A stretch of DNA of 64,000 nt from Firmicutes bacterium FC7 (GCA_022760735.1 JAKELU010000006.1:68268-132267), one strand, 5' to 3'. Positions 17,816 to 27,662 are shown, counted from the stretch's first letter. The notes: a model not told the origin generated them from the sequence alone. Numbers and translations are program-made.

Positions 17816-19479
17816 GTGAATGAAGTGATAAATGTTTATGTAGATGGATATGGAGATTATTCATTAAGCCAAGGATCAACCTTATTACAATTATCTAAGG
17901 AGATACATGGCGATTCATATAAAAAATATTTGGGAGCTAGGATAAATAATGAAATTTACAACCTAGATAAGTTAGTATTACCAGATATGAAAATTAAGTT
18001 TCTAGATATTAAAGATAATGATGGAGATAGAATATATACAAAAACCATTTCAGCTGTATTTATTATGGCATGTAAAGAATTATATAAGGATATAGATGTG
18101 TCTATCGAACATTTTCTAGGACCTGGACTATATGCAGAATTTGAAAATGATAGGAATATTTCCTTTAGTAAAATAAAAGAAATTGAGAACAAGATGCGCG
18201 AAATCATTGAAAAGGATTATCCAATTATTCGGACAGATTGCCCTAAAGAAGAAGCTATAAATATATTTAAAGAAGCTGGATATGATGATAAGGTTAGATT
18301 ACTTAAGTCAATTGATAAAGAGAGAGCAAGCATTTATAGAATAAATGACCATGTAGACTCTTTCCATGGGTATTTAGCTCCATCAACTGGTTTCGTTAAA
18401 GATTTTAAGCTTAAATATTATTATCCTGGAGTAATAATTTTATTCCCTCGTAAAAACAATGATTATAATATGTATAATTTTATAGAGCAGAAGAAGCTTG
18501 CGAAGATATTTAAGGAATCAAATGATTGGCTTGAAATATTAGATTTAGCTTATATTGGATCCTTAAATGAAAAGGTAAACAGAGGTGAAGTAGGAGAGGT
18601 AATCAGGGTATCTGAAGCATTGCATGAGAAAAGATAGGATTTATTGCAGATGAAATTTGTAAGGATAAAGACATTAATATAATACTTATAGCAGGACCAT
18701 CATCATCAGGTAAGACGACATTTGCACAAAGATTAGCAGTTCAGCTAAAAGTCAATGGGAAACGACCTATTTCAATATCGATTGATGATTACTTTGTAGA
18801 TAGGGATAAGACCCCACTTAATGAGGATGGAACTCCTGACTTTGAAGCCTTAGAGGCAATCGATATAGAGCAATTCAATTTGGACTTACTTAGTTTGCTC
18901 GAAGGAAATGAAATAGAATTGCCAAAATTTAATTTCATAACTGGAAAAAGGGAGAAATCAGGAAAAATTATAAAGGTGGATCAGGATCATCCAATAATTA
19001 TTGAAGGGATACATGGTTTGAATCCTAAACTTACAGAAATGATTCCTGAGAAAAATAAGTATAAAATATATATCTCTGCATTGACTCAATTAAACATAGA
19101 CGCACATAACCGCATTTCAACATCAGATGCTAGGTTAATAAGAAGGATAGTTAGAGATAACCAATTCAGAGGAAGTGACCCTCAAAGGACATTTGAAATG
19201 TGGGGTGGGGTAAGAGCAGGAGAAGAAAAACATATATTCCCTTATCAGGAAGAGGCAGATATTATGTTTAATTCTTCTTTAGTTTATGAGTTAGGAGTAC
19301 TAAAGAAATATGCAGTTCCTTTACTATCAAAGATAGATAATTCAAGTATATACTATAGTGAGGCTAAGAAGCTTCTGAAATTCTTAGAATATTTTAGAGA
19401 TATAGATTTAGAGGAAGCAATACCACCTACCTCTATTTTAAGGGAATTCATAGGTGGAACTTATTTTAATATACATTAA
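17816..19479 (+). pseudogene. TGS-domain nucleoside (uridine-like) kinase, interrupted by a one-base frameshift
   Basis: The first 273 codons (17816-18637, GTG start behind AAGGGGGATGAT) encode the TGS-like and synthetase-editing-like N-terminal half of the clostridial long nucleoside kinase family. They stop at TAG 18635. The -1 frame then continues without a break as KIGFIADEIC..., with the kinase P-loop GPSSSGKT near 18691-18714, and runs to 19479. Adding one A to the A4 run at 18629-18632 restores a 554-residue protein. The remaining sequence shows no other damage, so this is a very recent mutation, a reversible phase-type change or a sequencing error. As written, the kinase half lacks its own clear start with ribosome binding site. 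Confidence 0.88.
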
Positions 19480-19480
19480 G

Positions 19481-19512
19481 AAATAGGGCATATAGATGCT
19501 CTATTTTTTTTA
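19481..19512 (+). terminator. Rho-independent terminator
   Basis: AAATAGGGCAT pairs with ATGCTCTATTT (one G-U) around a three-base loop and is followed by a long T run. Confidence 0.88.
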
Positions 19513-19660
19513 TTTATTACTCCCTTTTCTATTTAAGATTAATAAATGGGAATTTTCATTAATATACTTATATATAACAAGGGGAAGGATACAAGTACGT
19601 TAAATGTCTGTTTTATATTCTATTCCAATACGTATGTATTTTATATGAAGGAGGTTTGAA

Positions 19661-21553
19661 ATGAGGAGAATACTTGCTTTTGCATTAGCATTTATAATTG
19701 TTTTAGCTGGATGTTCACCTAAAAAACCAGCTAAAACTCCATCTACAGCAAAAAGTCCAACCCAATTAGAGAGTAACATACCAACTGGAGAGAGTAATGT
19801 AGCTGAAATACAAGAATATAAATATGTATATTCAGGGGAGGTAACTACACTTAACTATTTAACTACAGCAAGTACTAATGAGTTTGCAGTTGCAGCAAAT
19901 CTAGTTGACACCCTAGTAGATTATGATAAGTACGGAGTTGTAAAACCATGTTTGGCAACAGAATGGTCAGTTTCCGAGGACAATACAGTATGGACTTTTA
20001 AGTTAAGAGAAGGTGTAAACTGGTATACTCATGAAGGGGAGGCGTATGCAGAAGTAGTTGCTCAGGATTTTGTGGACGCTATTAAATATATCCTTGATCC
20101 TAAAAATGAATCATCTACTGCAAATATTGTTTATAGTGTAATAAAGAATGCAGAAAAGTACTATAATGGAGAAATTACAGATTTTAATCAAGTAGGAGTT
20201 AAGGCTCTAGATAAATATACACTAGAATATACCTTAGAAAAGCCTGTCCCATATTTTCTATCAATGGTAACCTATGTATGTTTCTTACCGGTAAACGGAC
20301 AATTTCTAGAAGAAGTGGGAGACCAATTTGGAACTGATAATTATAGTCTACTTTATAATGGTGCATATATATTGGAGATTTTTGAGCCTCAAACAAGAAG
20401 GATATTAGTTAAAAATGAGAATTATTGGGATAAGGATAATGTTCATATAAAAAAACTCTATGCAATCTATAATAAGGAAGCTACAACTTTAGCACCAGAA
20501 TTATTTTTACGTGGTGAAATAGATTATGCAGATATACCATCTACAGTATTAGATGAATGGATGAATGATCCTGTAAAGAAAGAACAGGTAAGGCCCAATA
20601 GAACAAATTATTACACATATTTTTACGCATTTAATTTTAATCCACAATTTGCAGATGAATTTGAACCGGACAATTGGAAAGTAGCGGTCAACAACCTTAA
20701 TTTTAGAAAAGCTTTATTTCATGCTTTAGATAGGAAGGCTGCTATGCTAACTCAAGAACCTTATACACCAGGAAATAGAATTCATAATACAATTACGCCA
20801 AAGAACTTTGTAGACTTAAATGGAACTGATTATACTCAATTAGGTTCATTAGCTGAGATTTCAAATAGAGATAGCTTTAATAAGGAATTGGCCTTGGAGT
20901 ATAAACAAAAGGCTATGGAAGAATTAGCTGGCAAGGCGAATTTCCCAGTAAAAATTTTAATGCCATATAATACAGGTGTTATAGATTGGGCTAATAGAGC
21001 ACAAGTAATTGAACAGCAAATGGAAAATTTATTAGGGCGAGATTTTATTGACATAATTATTGATGCAAGACCTCCTACAGGGTTTCTATCAGAAACAAGA
21101 CGAAATGGTAATTATGCATTCTTAGAATGTAATTGGGGACCAGATTATGCAGATCCTGAAACATATACTGATCCGTTTACACCTGATGGAACATACAATT
21201 TTCCTCATTTAGCCGAGGGCTATAAAGAAGCAAATGGAAAAAATACTTATGAAAACATGGTAAATGCAGCAAAAGCCGAGCTGCTAGATGTAGAAAAAAG
21301 ATTGAATTTATTTGCTGAAGCAGAAGCATTTTTCATAGATCAAGCATTTGTGATTCCTTATGCAGTTGGCGGAGGTGGATACTCAGCTTCTAGATTAAAT
21401 CCATTTGAATCTCAATACTCACCATTTGGTGTATCCTCTGAAAGATATAAGGGGCAGAAGGTTATGAAGAAGCCAATGAATACTGAAGAGTTTAATGAAG
21501 CTCTGAAAATATGGGAAAAAGAAAGATCAGAAGCATTGAAAAATAGTAATTAA
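19661..21553 (+). CDS. oppA: Oligopeptide ABC transporter substrate-binding lipoprotein
   Basis: OppA captures peptides outside the cell and hands them to the OppBC channel. The N-terminus is a lipoprotein signal: a hydrophobic helix ending in the lipobox LAGC with Cys18 as lipid anchor, then a Pro/Ser/Thr-rich linker. The rest is a family 5 solute-binding domain (SBP_bac_5), with YSGEVTTLNYL at the start and the usual WTFKLREGV block. At 630 residues it is somewhat longer than typical. GAAGGAGG precedes the ATG. It is first in an operon with oppBCDF but is separated from oppB by two hairpins, which probably set a higher OppA level. Peptide is the likely substrate but is not proven. Confidence 0.92.
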   Translation: MRRILAFALAFIIVLAGCSPKKPAKTPSTAKSPTQLESNIPTGESNVAEIQEYKYVYSGEVTTLNYLTTASTNEFAVAANLVDTLVDYDKYGVVKPCLATEWSVSEDNTVWTFKLREGVNWYTHEGEAYAEVVAQDFVDAIKYILDPKNESSTANIVYSVIKNAEKYYNGEITDFNQVGVKALDKYTLEYTLEKPVPYFLSMVTYVCFLPVNGQFLEEVGDQFGTDNYSLLYNGAYILEIFEPQTRRILVKNENYWDKDNVHIKKLYAIYNKEATTLAPELFLRGEIDYADIPSTVLDEWMNDPVKKEQVRPNRTNYYTYFYAFNFNPQFADEFEPDNWKVAVNNLNFRKALFHALDRKAAMLTQEPYTPGNRIHNTITPKNFVDLNGTDYTQLGSLAEISNRDSFNKELALEYKQKAMEELAGKANFPVKILMPYNTGVIDWANRAQVIEQQMENLLGRDFIDIIIDARPPTGFLSETRRNGNYAFLECNWGPDYADPETYTDPFTPDGTYNFPHLAEGYKEANGKNTYENMVNAAKAELLDVEKRLNLFAEAEAFFIDQAFVIPYAVGGGGYSASRLNPFESQYSPFGVSSERYKGQKVMKKPMNTEEFNEALKIWEKERSEALKNSN

Positions 21554-21556
21554 CAC

Positions 21557-21588
21557 TAGTGTCTTTGGTTTTAAAACCAAAGACACTA
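21557..21588 (+). repeat. Perfect 32-bp palindrome (hairpin) between oppA and oppB
   Basis: Two 16-base arms, 21557-21572 and 21573-21588, are exact reverse complements with TTTTAAAA at the centre. No T run follows, so it is not a classical terminator; it fits an mRNA-stabilising or partial-termination hairpin behind the binding-protein gene. Confidence 0.85.
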
Positions 21589-21622
21589 ATATTACCCATA
21601 TAAATGTTAAATAAGTAACCTT

Positions 21623-21656
21623 AATTCACAATTATATATCGATTCGATTGTGAATT
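21623..21656 (+). repeat. Second inverted repeat before oppB
   Basis: AATTCACAAT (21623-21632) and ATTGTGAATT (21647-21656) are perfect inverted repeats around a 14-base spacer containing ATCGATTCGA-like sequence. It could be a hairpin in the opp mRNA or a protein-binding operator for an internal promoter. Confidence 0.7.
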
Positions 21657-21684
21657 GTAAGCTCGAAAAGAAGGAGGGTGTAAC

Positions 21685-22626
21685 ATGCTTCGTTATACCA
21701 TTAAACGTTTTATACAATCGGTTTTTACCTTATTTATAGTTGTGACTATCGTATTTCTTCTTATGCGACTTATGCCGGAAGAAGGATATTTTGGAGCCAA
21801 TTATGAAAAGTTAGATGAAAGCCAAAAAGAAGCTATTTTGACTAGTATGGGTTTAAGAGACCCTATACATATACAGTTAAAGAACTTCTATACTCAGCTC
21901 CTAAAGGGTGACCTAGGAAAATCAATTATATACAGGCCAAAAGTTGATATTATAAATATTTTAAAAGCAAAAGTACCTTACTCTCTAAAATTCGGGCTTG
22001 CTGCTTTGGCTTTATCTTTAATAATTGGTATTCCACTTGGAGTAATAATGGCTTTAAACAAGGATAAGATATGGGATAGACTTGGGACGGGCTATATAGT
22101 ATTTATAAGTGCAGTACCTGCCGCGGTGTACTATTTATTTTTACAGTTATATATAACCGATATATTTAAGCTTCCAATATTGTTTAACGTAGATGATCCA
22201 ACATCCTGGATACTTCCGACTATATCCATGTCATTAGGAGGAATTGCATCATATGCTATGTGGATGAGAAGATATATGGTGGATGAATTAAATAAAGATT
22301 ATGTTAAATTAGCGCGAGCTAAAGGATTGAGAAATAGAAGTATAATGTTTAGACATGTATTAAGAAATGCATTTGTGCCCATGATTCAATATTTACCAAG
22401 TGCAATTCTTTATACAATTGCAGGGTCAATCTATATTGAGTCCTTGTATTCGATACCAGGTATGGGTGGCCTTCTGGTGGACGTAATACAAAGGCAGGAC
22501 AATACTCTAGTTCAAGCACTAGTATTGATTTACTCATCCATTGGAATTTTTGGTCTTTTCCTAGGTGATATTCTAATGGCTATTTTAGATCCAAGAATAA
22601 AGCTTCAAAGAGGAGGGACCAGATAA
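21685..22626 (+). CDS. oppB: Oligopeptide ABC transporter permease
   Basis: OppB is one of two channel subunits. It begins with the typical MLRYTIKRFIQSVFTLF membrane helix and shows about six membrane segments. The conserved ABC-importer EAA-type loop (MVDELNKDYVKLARAKGL) docks on the ATPases, near residues 195-212. At 313 residues it is of normal length. AAGGAGGGTG precedes the ATG. Its stop overlaps the start of oppC by one base (ATAATG), indicating tight coupling. Confidence 0.94.
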   Translation: MLRYTIKRFIQSVFTLFIVVTIVFLLMRLMPEEGYFGANYEKLDESQKEAILTSMGLRDPIHIQLKNFYTQLLKGDLGKSIIYRPKVDIINILKAKVPYSLKFGLAALALSLIIGIPLGVIMALNKDKIWDRLGTGYIVFISAVPAAVYYLFLQLYITDIFKLPILFNVDDPTSWILPTISMSLGGIASYAMWMRRYMVDELNKDYVKLARAKGLRNRSIMFRHVLRNAFVPMIQYLPSAILYTIAGSIYIESLYSIPGMGGLLVDVIQRQDNTLVQALVLIYSSIGIFGLFLGDILMAILDPRIKLQRGGTR

Positions 22627-23591
22627 TGAGTTCAAAAATTGATAAATTATCTGATGGAATAAATAGAGATTTATTTGAATTTGCACAATTTGATGAGTCA
22701 AGAGCTCAAAGAGCAGGATACTCAAATTATTCCTATTGGAGGTCAACAATTCAAGTTTTTGCTAAAAATAAAATCGCAATCTTTTTTTTATACTTAGTTA
22801 TAATCCTTCTTATATTTACGATTATACAACCATATCTTCCGAATCAGAAATCTCCTACTGAAATTTTCATAGACCCAGCAACTGGAATGCAGCTGAGAAA
22901 TCATGAACCAGATAAAGAGTTTTATTTTGGAACAAATTCAATAGGCCAGGACCTTTGGTCGAGGATTTGGAGTGGAACTAGAACATCCCTATTAATTGGT
23001 ATATTAGTAGGTGTTTGGGAAGCAATAATTGGTATTATAATTGGTGCATTATGGGGTTATGTAAAGAGTTTAGACAGGATAATTACCGAAATTTACAATG
23101 TTCTTGATAATATTCCACATACGATAATATTAGTACTTTTGACTTATATTATGAGACCTAGTATTCCAACACTTATTTTTGCCATGTGTATAACAGGTTG
23201 GTTATCAATGGCAAGATTTGTTAGGAATCAGATTGTTATAATAAGAGATCGTGAATATAATTTAGCTTCAAGATGTCTTGGGACACCAACCAGAAGGATT
23301 ATTACTAGAAATTTATTGCCTTATTTAGTATCAGTGATAATGCTAAGGTTAGCTCTTGCAATTCCAAGTGCAATAGGATCAGAAGTTTTTTTAACCTATA
23401 TAGGGTTAGGGTTGCCTATAAGTATTCCTTCTCTAGGAAACTTAATTAATGAAGGTAGAGGTGTGATGATGGTAAAATCCCTTAGATATCAATTAATATT
23501 TCCGGCTATTGTTCTATCATTAATCACTATCTCCTTCTATGTAATAGGGAATGTTTTTGCTGATGCTGCTGACCCTAGAAACCATGTATAG
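22626..23591 (+). CDS. oppC: Oligopeptide ABC transporter permease
   Basis: The second channel subunit, 321 residues with an N-terminal cytoplasmic extension of about 45 residues, a first membrane helix near 50-70 and the extracytoplasmic segment with HEPDKEFYFGTNSIGQD typical of OppC/DppC. The EAA-type loop (REYNLASRCLGTPTRRI) is intact. It starts by overlapping the oppB stop, with GAGGAGGGACC upstream, and the end is followed after ten bases by oppD. Confidence 0.94.
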   Translation: MSSKIDKLSDGINRDLFEFAQFDESRAQRAGYSNYSYWRSTIQVFAKNKIAIFFLYLVIILLIFTIIQPYLPNQKSPTEIFIDPATGMQLRNHEPDKEFYFGTNSIGQDLWSRIWSGTRTSLLIGILVGVWEAIIGIIIGALWGYVKSLDRIITEIYNVLDNIPHTIILVLLTYIMRPSIPTLIFAMCITGWLSMARFVRNQIVIIRDREYNLASRCLGTPTRRIITRNLLPYLVSVIMLRLALAIPSAIGSEVFLTYIGLGLPISIPSLGNLINEGRGVMMVKSLRYQLIFPAIVLSLITISFYVIGNVFADAADPRNHV

Positions 23592-23601
23592 GGGGGATCA
23601 T

Positions 23602-24642
23602 ATGAAAAAAGAACCAATATTATCAGTTAAGGATTTAGTTATAAAGTTTAAATTAAGAGGCAAAATTCTTACAGCTATAAGAGAGGCATCATTAGATTTA
23701 TATGAAGGAGAAAGCCTTGCAATAGTAGGTGAATCTGGATCAGGAAAATCTGTATTCACAAAGAGCTTCCTAGGCCTATTAGATGCTAATGGATGGATTG
23801 ATTCAGGGGAGATAATCTATAAAGGGGAGGACATAGCAAAATACAAAACTGAAAAGGACTGGCTTAATATCAGAGGAAAAGAAATTGCAATGGTTTTTCA
23901 GGAACCAATGACAGCACTTAATCCATTAAAAACTATTGGAAAACAAGTTAAAGAAGCGATAGTATTGCATTCAGGAATAAAGGGAAAAGAGGCAAAAAAT
24001 GTTGCTATAAATATATTAAATGATGTTGGAATTCCAGAGCCAGAAAGAAGATATCATCAGTACCCGCATGAATTTTCTGGAGGAATGAGGCAAAGAGTAG
24101 TTATAGCTATTGCCGTAGCATGTTCACCAAAAATTCTTATTTGTGATGAACCCACAACAGCTTTGGATGTTACTATTCAAGCACAGATACTACAGTTACT
24201 AAAGGATTTAAAAAAGAAATACAAACTGACAACTATATATATAACACATGATTTAGGAGTTGTTGCTAATGTGGCTGATAGAGTTGCAGTCATGTATGCT
24301 GGTGATATAGTAGAGATAGGAAAGACTGAGGAAGTTTTTTATAATGGTCAGCATCCATATACTTGGGCGCTTTTATCTTCGCTACCTCAATTGGGTGTGA
24401 AAGGAAAGCCTCTTTATTCAATAAAAGGGACACCTCCAAATCTTTTCAATAATATAAAGGGAGATGCTTTTGCTCCAAGAAATCAAAAAGCTTTGAAGAT
24501 TGATTTTGAAATCAGACCACCATATTTTGAAGTTAGTCCTACTCATAAAGCAAGGACCTGGCTTTTAGATCCAAGGGCACCGAGGGTAGAGCCTCCAGAA
24601 TCCATAAAAATGCTTCGCAAACAATGGGGGGTTAGACCATGA
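23602..24642 (+). CDS. oppD: Oligopeptide ABC transporter ATP-binding protein
   Basis: One of the two ATPases driving peptide uptake. Walker A is GESGSGKS (residues 43-50), the Q-loop is in [11 protein letters not shown], the signature is SGGMRQR, and Walker B is [12 protein letters not shown] followed by the switch His in ITHDLG. The C-terminal part has the oligopeptide-importer domain ([13 protein letters not shown]) but ends with an unusual Arg/Pro-rich tail. ATG 23602 behind GGGGGGATC is the start; an in-frame ATG 51 bases earlier lies within oppC and has no site. The stop overlaps oppF by four bases. Confidence 0.95.
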   Translation: MKKEPILSVKDLVIKFKLRGKILTAIREASLDLYEGESLAIVGESGSGKSVFTKSFLGLLDANGWIDSGEIIYKGEDIAKYKTEKDWLNIRGKEIAMVFQEPMTALNPLKTIGKQVKEAIVLHSGIKGKEAKNVAINILNDVGIPEPERRYHQYPHEFSGGMRQRVVIAIAVACSPKILICDEPTTALDVTIQAQILQLLKDLKKKYKLTTIYITHDLGVVANVADRVAVMYAGDIVEIGKTEEVFYNGQHPYTWALLSSLPQLGVKGKPLYSIKGTPPNLFNNIKGDAFAPRNQKALKIDFEIRPPYFEVSPTHKARTWLLDPRAPRVEPPESIKMLRKQWGVRP

Positions 24643-25589
24643 AAAAAAAGGTATTGCTAGAGGTTAAAAACTTAAGGGTTGAATTTGGAACGAAGAAGAA
24701 AAATAAGTTCGTTGCTGTAGATGATGTGAGTTTTCAAATTTATAAAGGAGAAACCTTTGGATTAGTAGGTGAATCTGGATCTGGAAAAACTACTATTGGT
24801 AGGGCAATTATAAGAATAAATGAAATTGCAGATGGCGAGATTATTTATGATGGAAAAAGAATATCAGGATCTATTAACAAAGAATTGGATAAGGAAATCA
24901 CAAGAAAAATCCAGATGATTTTTCAAGATCCCATGGCATCATTAAATGAGAGAGCCAAGGTGGATTATATAGTGTCTGAAGGTTTATATAATCTAAAGAA
25001 CTATTCATCTGAGGAAGAAAGAAAAGCAAAAGTTTCAAAAGCACTATTGGATGTAGGATTATTACCAGAATTTGCATCAAGATTTCCCCATGAATTTTCT
25101 GGAGGTCAGCGTCAGAGAATTGGCATTGCTAGAGCTCTTGTAATGGAGCCTGAGTTCATAATAGCAGATGAACCAATATCAGCCTTGGATGTATCCATAA
25201 GAGCTCAAGTATTAAATTTACTCACAGATTTACAAAAAAAGTTAGGTCTAACATATCTATTTATTGCACATGACTTATCTGTTGTAAGATTTATTACTGA
25301 TAGATTAGCAGTGATCCATAAAGGTAAAATTGTAGAGCTTGCAGAAACAGAAAAGTTGTTTAGAACCCCTCTACATCCTTATACAAGAGCGTTATTATCT
25401 GCAATTCCTATACCAGATCCAAGGTTAGAAAAAAATAAAAAGCTTGAAATCTATGACCCAAATTGTCATGATTATTTTGTTGATAAACCTAGATGGGTAG
25501 AAATTGAACCTGAGCATTTTGTTTTAGGAAATAATAAGGAGATAGAAAACTATAGGAAATTACTCCACAGCGCAAGAAACAGTAAATGA
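24639..25589 (+). CDS. oppF: Oligopeptide ABC transporter ATP-binding protein
   Basis: The partner ATPase of OppD. Walker [10 protein letters not shown] is at residues 44-52, the signature SGGQRQR and Walker [13 protein letters not shown] are intact, and the [12 protein letters not shown] block of oligopeptide importers is present. It starts at ATGA overlapping oppD. The last six or so codons after residue 307 (LLHSARNSK) look foreign: they are the out-of-frame reading of a dodecin gene remnant that continues past the stop. The catalytic part is unaffected, so the transporter is probably functional. Confidence 0.93.
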   Translation: MKKKVLLEVKNLRVEFGTKKKNKFVAVDDVSFQIYKGETFGLVGESGSGKTTIGRAIIRINEIADGEIIYDGKRISGSINKELDKEITRKIQMIFQDPMASLNERAKVDYIVSEGLYNLKNYSSEEERKAKVSKALLDVGLLPEFASRFPHEFSGGQRQRIGIARALVMEPEFIIADEPISALDVSIRAQVLNLLTDLQKKLGLTYLFIAHDLSVVRFITDRLAVIHKGKIVELAETEKLFRTPLHPYTRALLSAIPIPDPRLEKNKKLEIYDPNCHDYFVDKPRWVEIEPEHFVLGNNKEIENYRKLLHSARNSK

Positions 25590-25710
25590 AGCATCGAAAA
25601 TTATTAATAATATTCAGAGTGTATATATTGAAAACTTACAAGCAATAGCAGAAGACAATAAAATTGTTAATTATAGAGTTAACTATAAGATTTCATATAT
25701 AGTAAAGTAA
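25570..25710 (+). pseudogene. Dodecin gene remnant lacking its 5' end
   Basis: In the frame +1 to the end of oppF, codons from 25570 to the TAA at 25708 read [19 protein letters not shown] and then YIENLQAIAEDNKI, VNYRVNYKISYIVK. This is the C-terminal two-thirds of dodecin, a small flavin-binding and -storing protein. No ATG, GTG or TTG with a ribosome binding site exists in this frame; an in-frame stop lies at 25543. The first about 20 residues of a dodecin are missing. A deletion that joined the oppF end to the inside of a dodecin gene is the simplest reading. The remnant is still well conserved, so the event seems recent. Confidence 0.8.
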
Positions 25711-25730
25711 AAAACACTTTTACTTATTAG

Positions 25731-25774
25731 GCGATATACAATCAAACTTTGTTTAGTATATCGCTTTTGTTTTT
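25731..25774 (+). terminator. Rho-independent terminator of the opp/dodecin unit
   Basis: GCGATATAC (25731-25739) pairs with GTATATCGC (25756-25764), followed by TTTTGTTTTT. It probably belonged to the lost dodecin gene and now ends the opp operon. Confidence 0.82.
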
Positions 25775-25857
25775 ATATAATAGAATCTATTTGGATAAAT
25801 GAAACCACGTAGTTATTGTGATATAATTATGTAAACATAACTTAAGGAGAAGGTAAG

Positions 25858-26487
25858 ATGGGAGATTTGGAATTTTTAAAAAAACAAGTATTGGAAACAT
25901 CAATTTATTCGTATAAGCAAGGTCTTTTTGCTGGGACTAGTGGAAATTTAAGCGCTTTCGACAAAGAATCAAATCTTGTAGTCATAACGCCTACTTCAAT
26001 TAGATATGATGAAATGACTATTGAGGATATAGTGATCATAGATTTAGAAGGAAATATAATAGAAGGAAAACGTAAGCCCTCATCAGAATGGCAATTGCAC
26101 TGTGAAATATATAAAGCAAAAGATAATGTATATTCAGTTTTTCATACCCATTCTCCTTATGCAACAGCCTTTGCAGTAAATAGAAAACCTATACCACTTA
26201 TACTAATTGAAATGATTCCTTTTCTAGGAGGAGAGGTTCCTGTTGCAGAAATAGCATTACCCGGAACTAAAGAATTAGGACTCAATGCTTTAAAGGTATT
26301 AGATGATAGAAATGCATGTCTTTTAGCAAATCATGGTGTTTTAGCTGTTGGCCAAAGTGTAGACCAAGCCCATATTCGAGCAGAATATGTAGAAGATGCT
26401 GCAAAGATATATCATTATGCATTAAATGCAGGAGAAATTCATCTTATTCCAAAATATATCGAAAATAAAATGAGAAACAATCAATAA
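25858..26487 (+). CDS. Class II aldolase (5-deoxyribulose-1-phosphate or related aldolase)
   Basis: A 209-residue class II aldolase/adducin-fold enzyme that splits a ketose-1-phosphate into dihydroxyacetone phosphate and an aldehyde. The zinc ligands are His96 and His98 (FHTHSP) and His159 (NHG), with catalytic Glu77, all present; GTSGNLS at 26-32 binds phosphate. The adjacent gene encodes an MtnA-like isomerase, and such pairs act on 5-deoxyribose or methylthioribose phosphates (DrdA/DrdI or the DHAP shunt). AAGGAGAAGG precedes the start ATG; TATAAT at 25822-25827 is a possible -10. L-fuculose-phosphate aldolase is the alternative annotation but no fucose genes are nearby. Confidence 0.85.
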   Translation: MGDLEFLKKQVLETSIYSYKQGLFAGTSGNLSAFDKESNLVVITPTSIRYDEMTIEDIVIIDLEGNIIEGKRKPSSEWQLHCEIYKAKDNVYSVFHTHSPYATAFAVNRKPIPLILIEMIPFLGGEVPVAEIALPGTKELGLNALKVLDDRNACLLANHGVLAVGQSVDQAHIRAEYVEDAAKIYHYALNAGEIHLIPKYIENKMRNNQ

Positions 26488-26503
26488 GAAAGAGGAGGTA
26501 AAA

Positions 26504-27565
26504 ATGGAAAGAGCAGATAAAGACTTAGCCTTTTTACTTAGATATGAGAACGTTGCATGGTATGAAAACGGTAAGGTTCGTATTCTTGATAGAAGAATAT
26601 ACCCAAGGAGAGTAGAATTTGTTGAATGCGATAATCATAAGGAAGTTGCAAAAGCAATAACTGATATGGTTACACAAAGTGGAGGGCCTTATGTTGCAGC
26701 AGGAATGGGAATGGCTTTAGCTGCCTATGAGGCAAGAAATAAGAACGAAAGAGATTTTATGGAATATCTTGAAAAAGCAGCCTATACTCTATCTCACGCT
26801 AGGCCTACTACCAGCGAAAATATGATTAATGTAACAAATAGTGCTTTACGTATTGCGAAAGATGCCTTAAATGAAGGGAAAAGAGTAGATGAGGCTATAT
26901 TCAACAGTGTAATAGAAGTTTCCAACAATAAATACAATAAAATATCAAAAGTTGCCAACTTTTTAGTGGGGAATTTTCCGAATAAGGGAACTGTAATGAC
27001 CCAGTGTTTTGCAGAAACAATTGTTGGATTTATGGTTCTTGAAAGCAGAAAGCAAAATAAAGATATAAAATATATTTGTCCAGAAACAAGACCATATTTA
27101 CAAGGTGCTAGGTTAACGGCTAGTGTAATCAGAGACATGGGAGAAGATGTGACAGTTATTACAGATAATATGCCTGGATACACAATAAAAACTAAAAATG
27201 TTGATGTATTCACTTCAGCAGCTGATGTAATAACAGTAGATGGGCATGTGGTTAATAAAGTAGGTACATTCCAAATTGCGCTAGCAGCTCATTACTGGGG
27301 TATACCATATTTTGTTACAGGAGCTCCAAATCCTAAACATCCAGGGATTGAATCTGTGAAAATAGAAGAAAGAGATCCAGAACAGGTTCTTTATCATTTA
27401 GATACAAAAGCGACAATGGAGGGTGTAAAAGGGTATTACCCTGCATTTGATATAACACCACCTCAATTATGCAGTGGTGTAGTAACTGACAAGGGGATTT
27501 TTTCACCATTTGATTTAAATAGTTATTTTGATGCTGATTACAATCCAAATGATATATTAGTTTAA
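26504..27565 (+). CDS. MtnA-like aldose-1-phosphate isomerase (methylthioribose- or 5-deoxyribose-1-phosphate isomerase)
   Basis: A 353-residue member of the eIF2B-alpha/MtnA superfamily that converts an aldose-1-phosphate to the ketose-1-phosphate. Cys168 (MTQCFAET) and Asp241 (SAADVIT) occupy the positions of the catalytic Cys160 and Asp240 of Bacillus MtnA, and CPETRPYLQGARL and NKVGTFQIAL are family blocks. The sequence departs from standard MtnA around Asp241 (AADVI instead of GADRI), in keeping with a DrdI-like paralogue. It follows the aldolase by 16 bases with AGAGGAGG as its site, so the two form a two-step module. The upstream kinase or phosphorylase is not in the window. Confidence 0.85.
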   Translation: MERADKDLAFLLRYENVAWYENGKVRILDRRIYPRRVEFVECDNHKEVAKAITDMVTQSGGPYVAAGMGMALAAYEARNKNERDFMEYLEKAAYTLSHARPTTSENMINVTNSALRIAKDALNEGKRVDEAIFNSVIEVSNNKYNKISKVANFLVGNFPNKGTVMTQCFAETIVGFMVLESRKQNKDIKYICPETRPYLQGARLTASVIRDMGEDVTVITDNMPGYTIKTKNVDVFTSAADVITVDGHVVNKVGTFQIALAAHYWGIPYFVTGAPNPKHPGIESVKIEERDPEQVLYHLDTKATMEGVKGYYPAFDITPPQLCSGVVTDKGIFSPFDLNSYFDADYNPNDILV

Positions 27566-27662
27566 AAGTATCTCCATTGTCATGTATTTTATCTATTATT
27601 AAGGAATAATAAATATTATTATGCTTAATAATAAAGATGATATTGATAATAGGGGTGTACTT

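Noticed and set aside
18627..18640. Programmed -1 frameshift in the nucleoside kinase gene
   Set aside because: The site is GAGAAAAGATAG, which does not form a standard slippery heptamer (X XXY YYZ) and has no downstream pseudoknot that I can see. Simple loss of one A is a better explanation.
19551..19565. Possible CodY box upstream of oppA
   Set aside because: AATTTTC is present but the second half does not match the CodY consensus (AATTTTCWGAAAATT). In such AT-rich DNA a half-site is not evidence.
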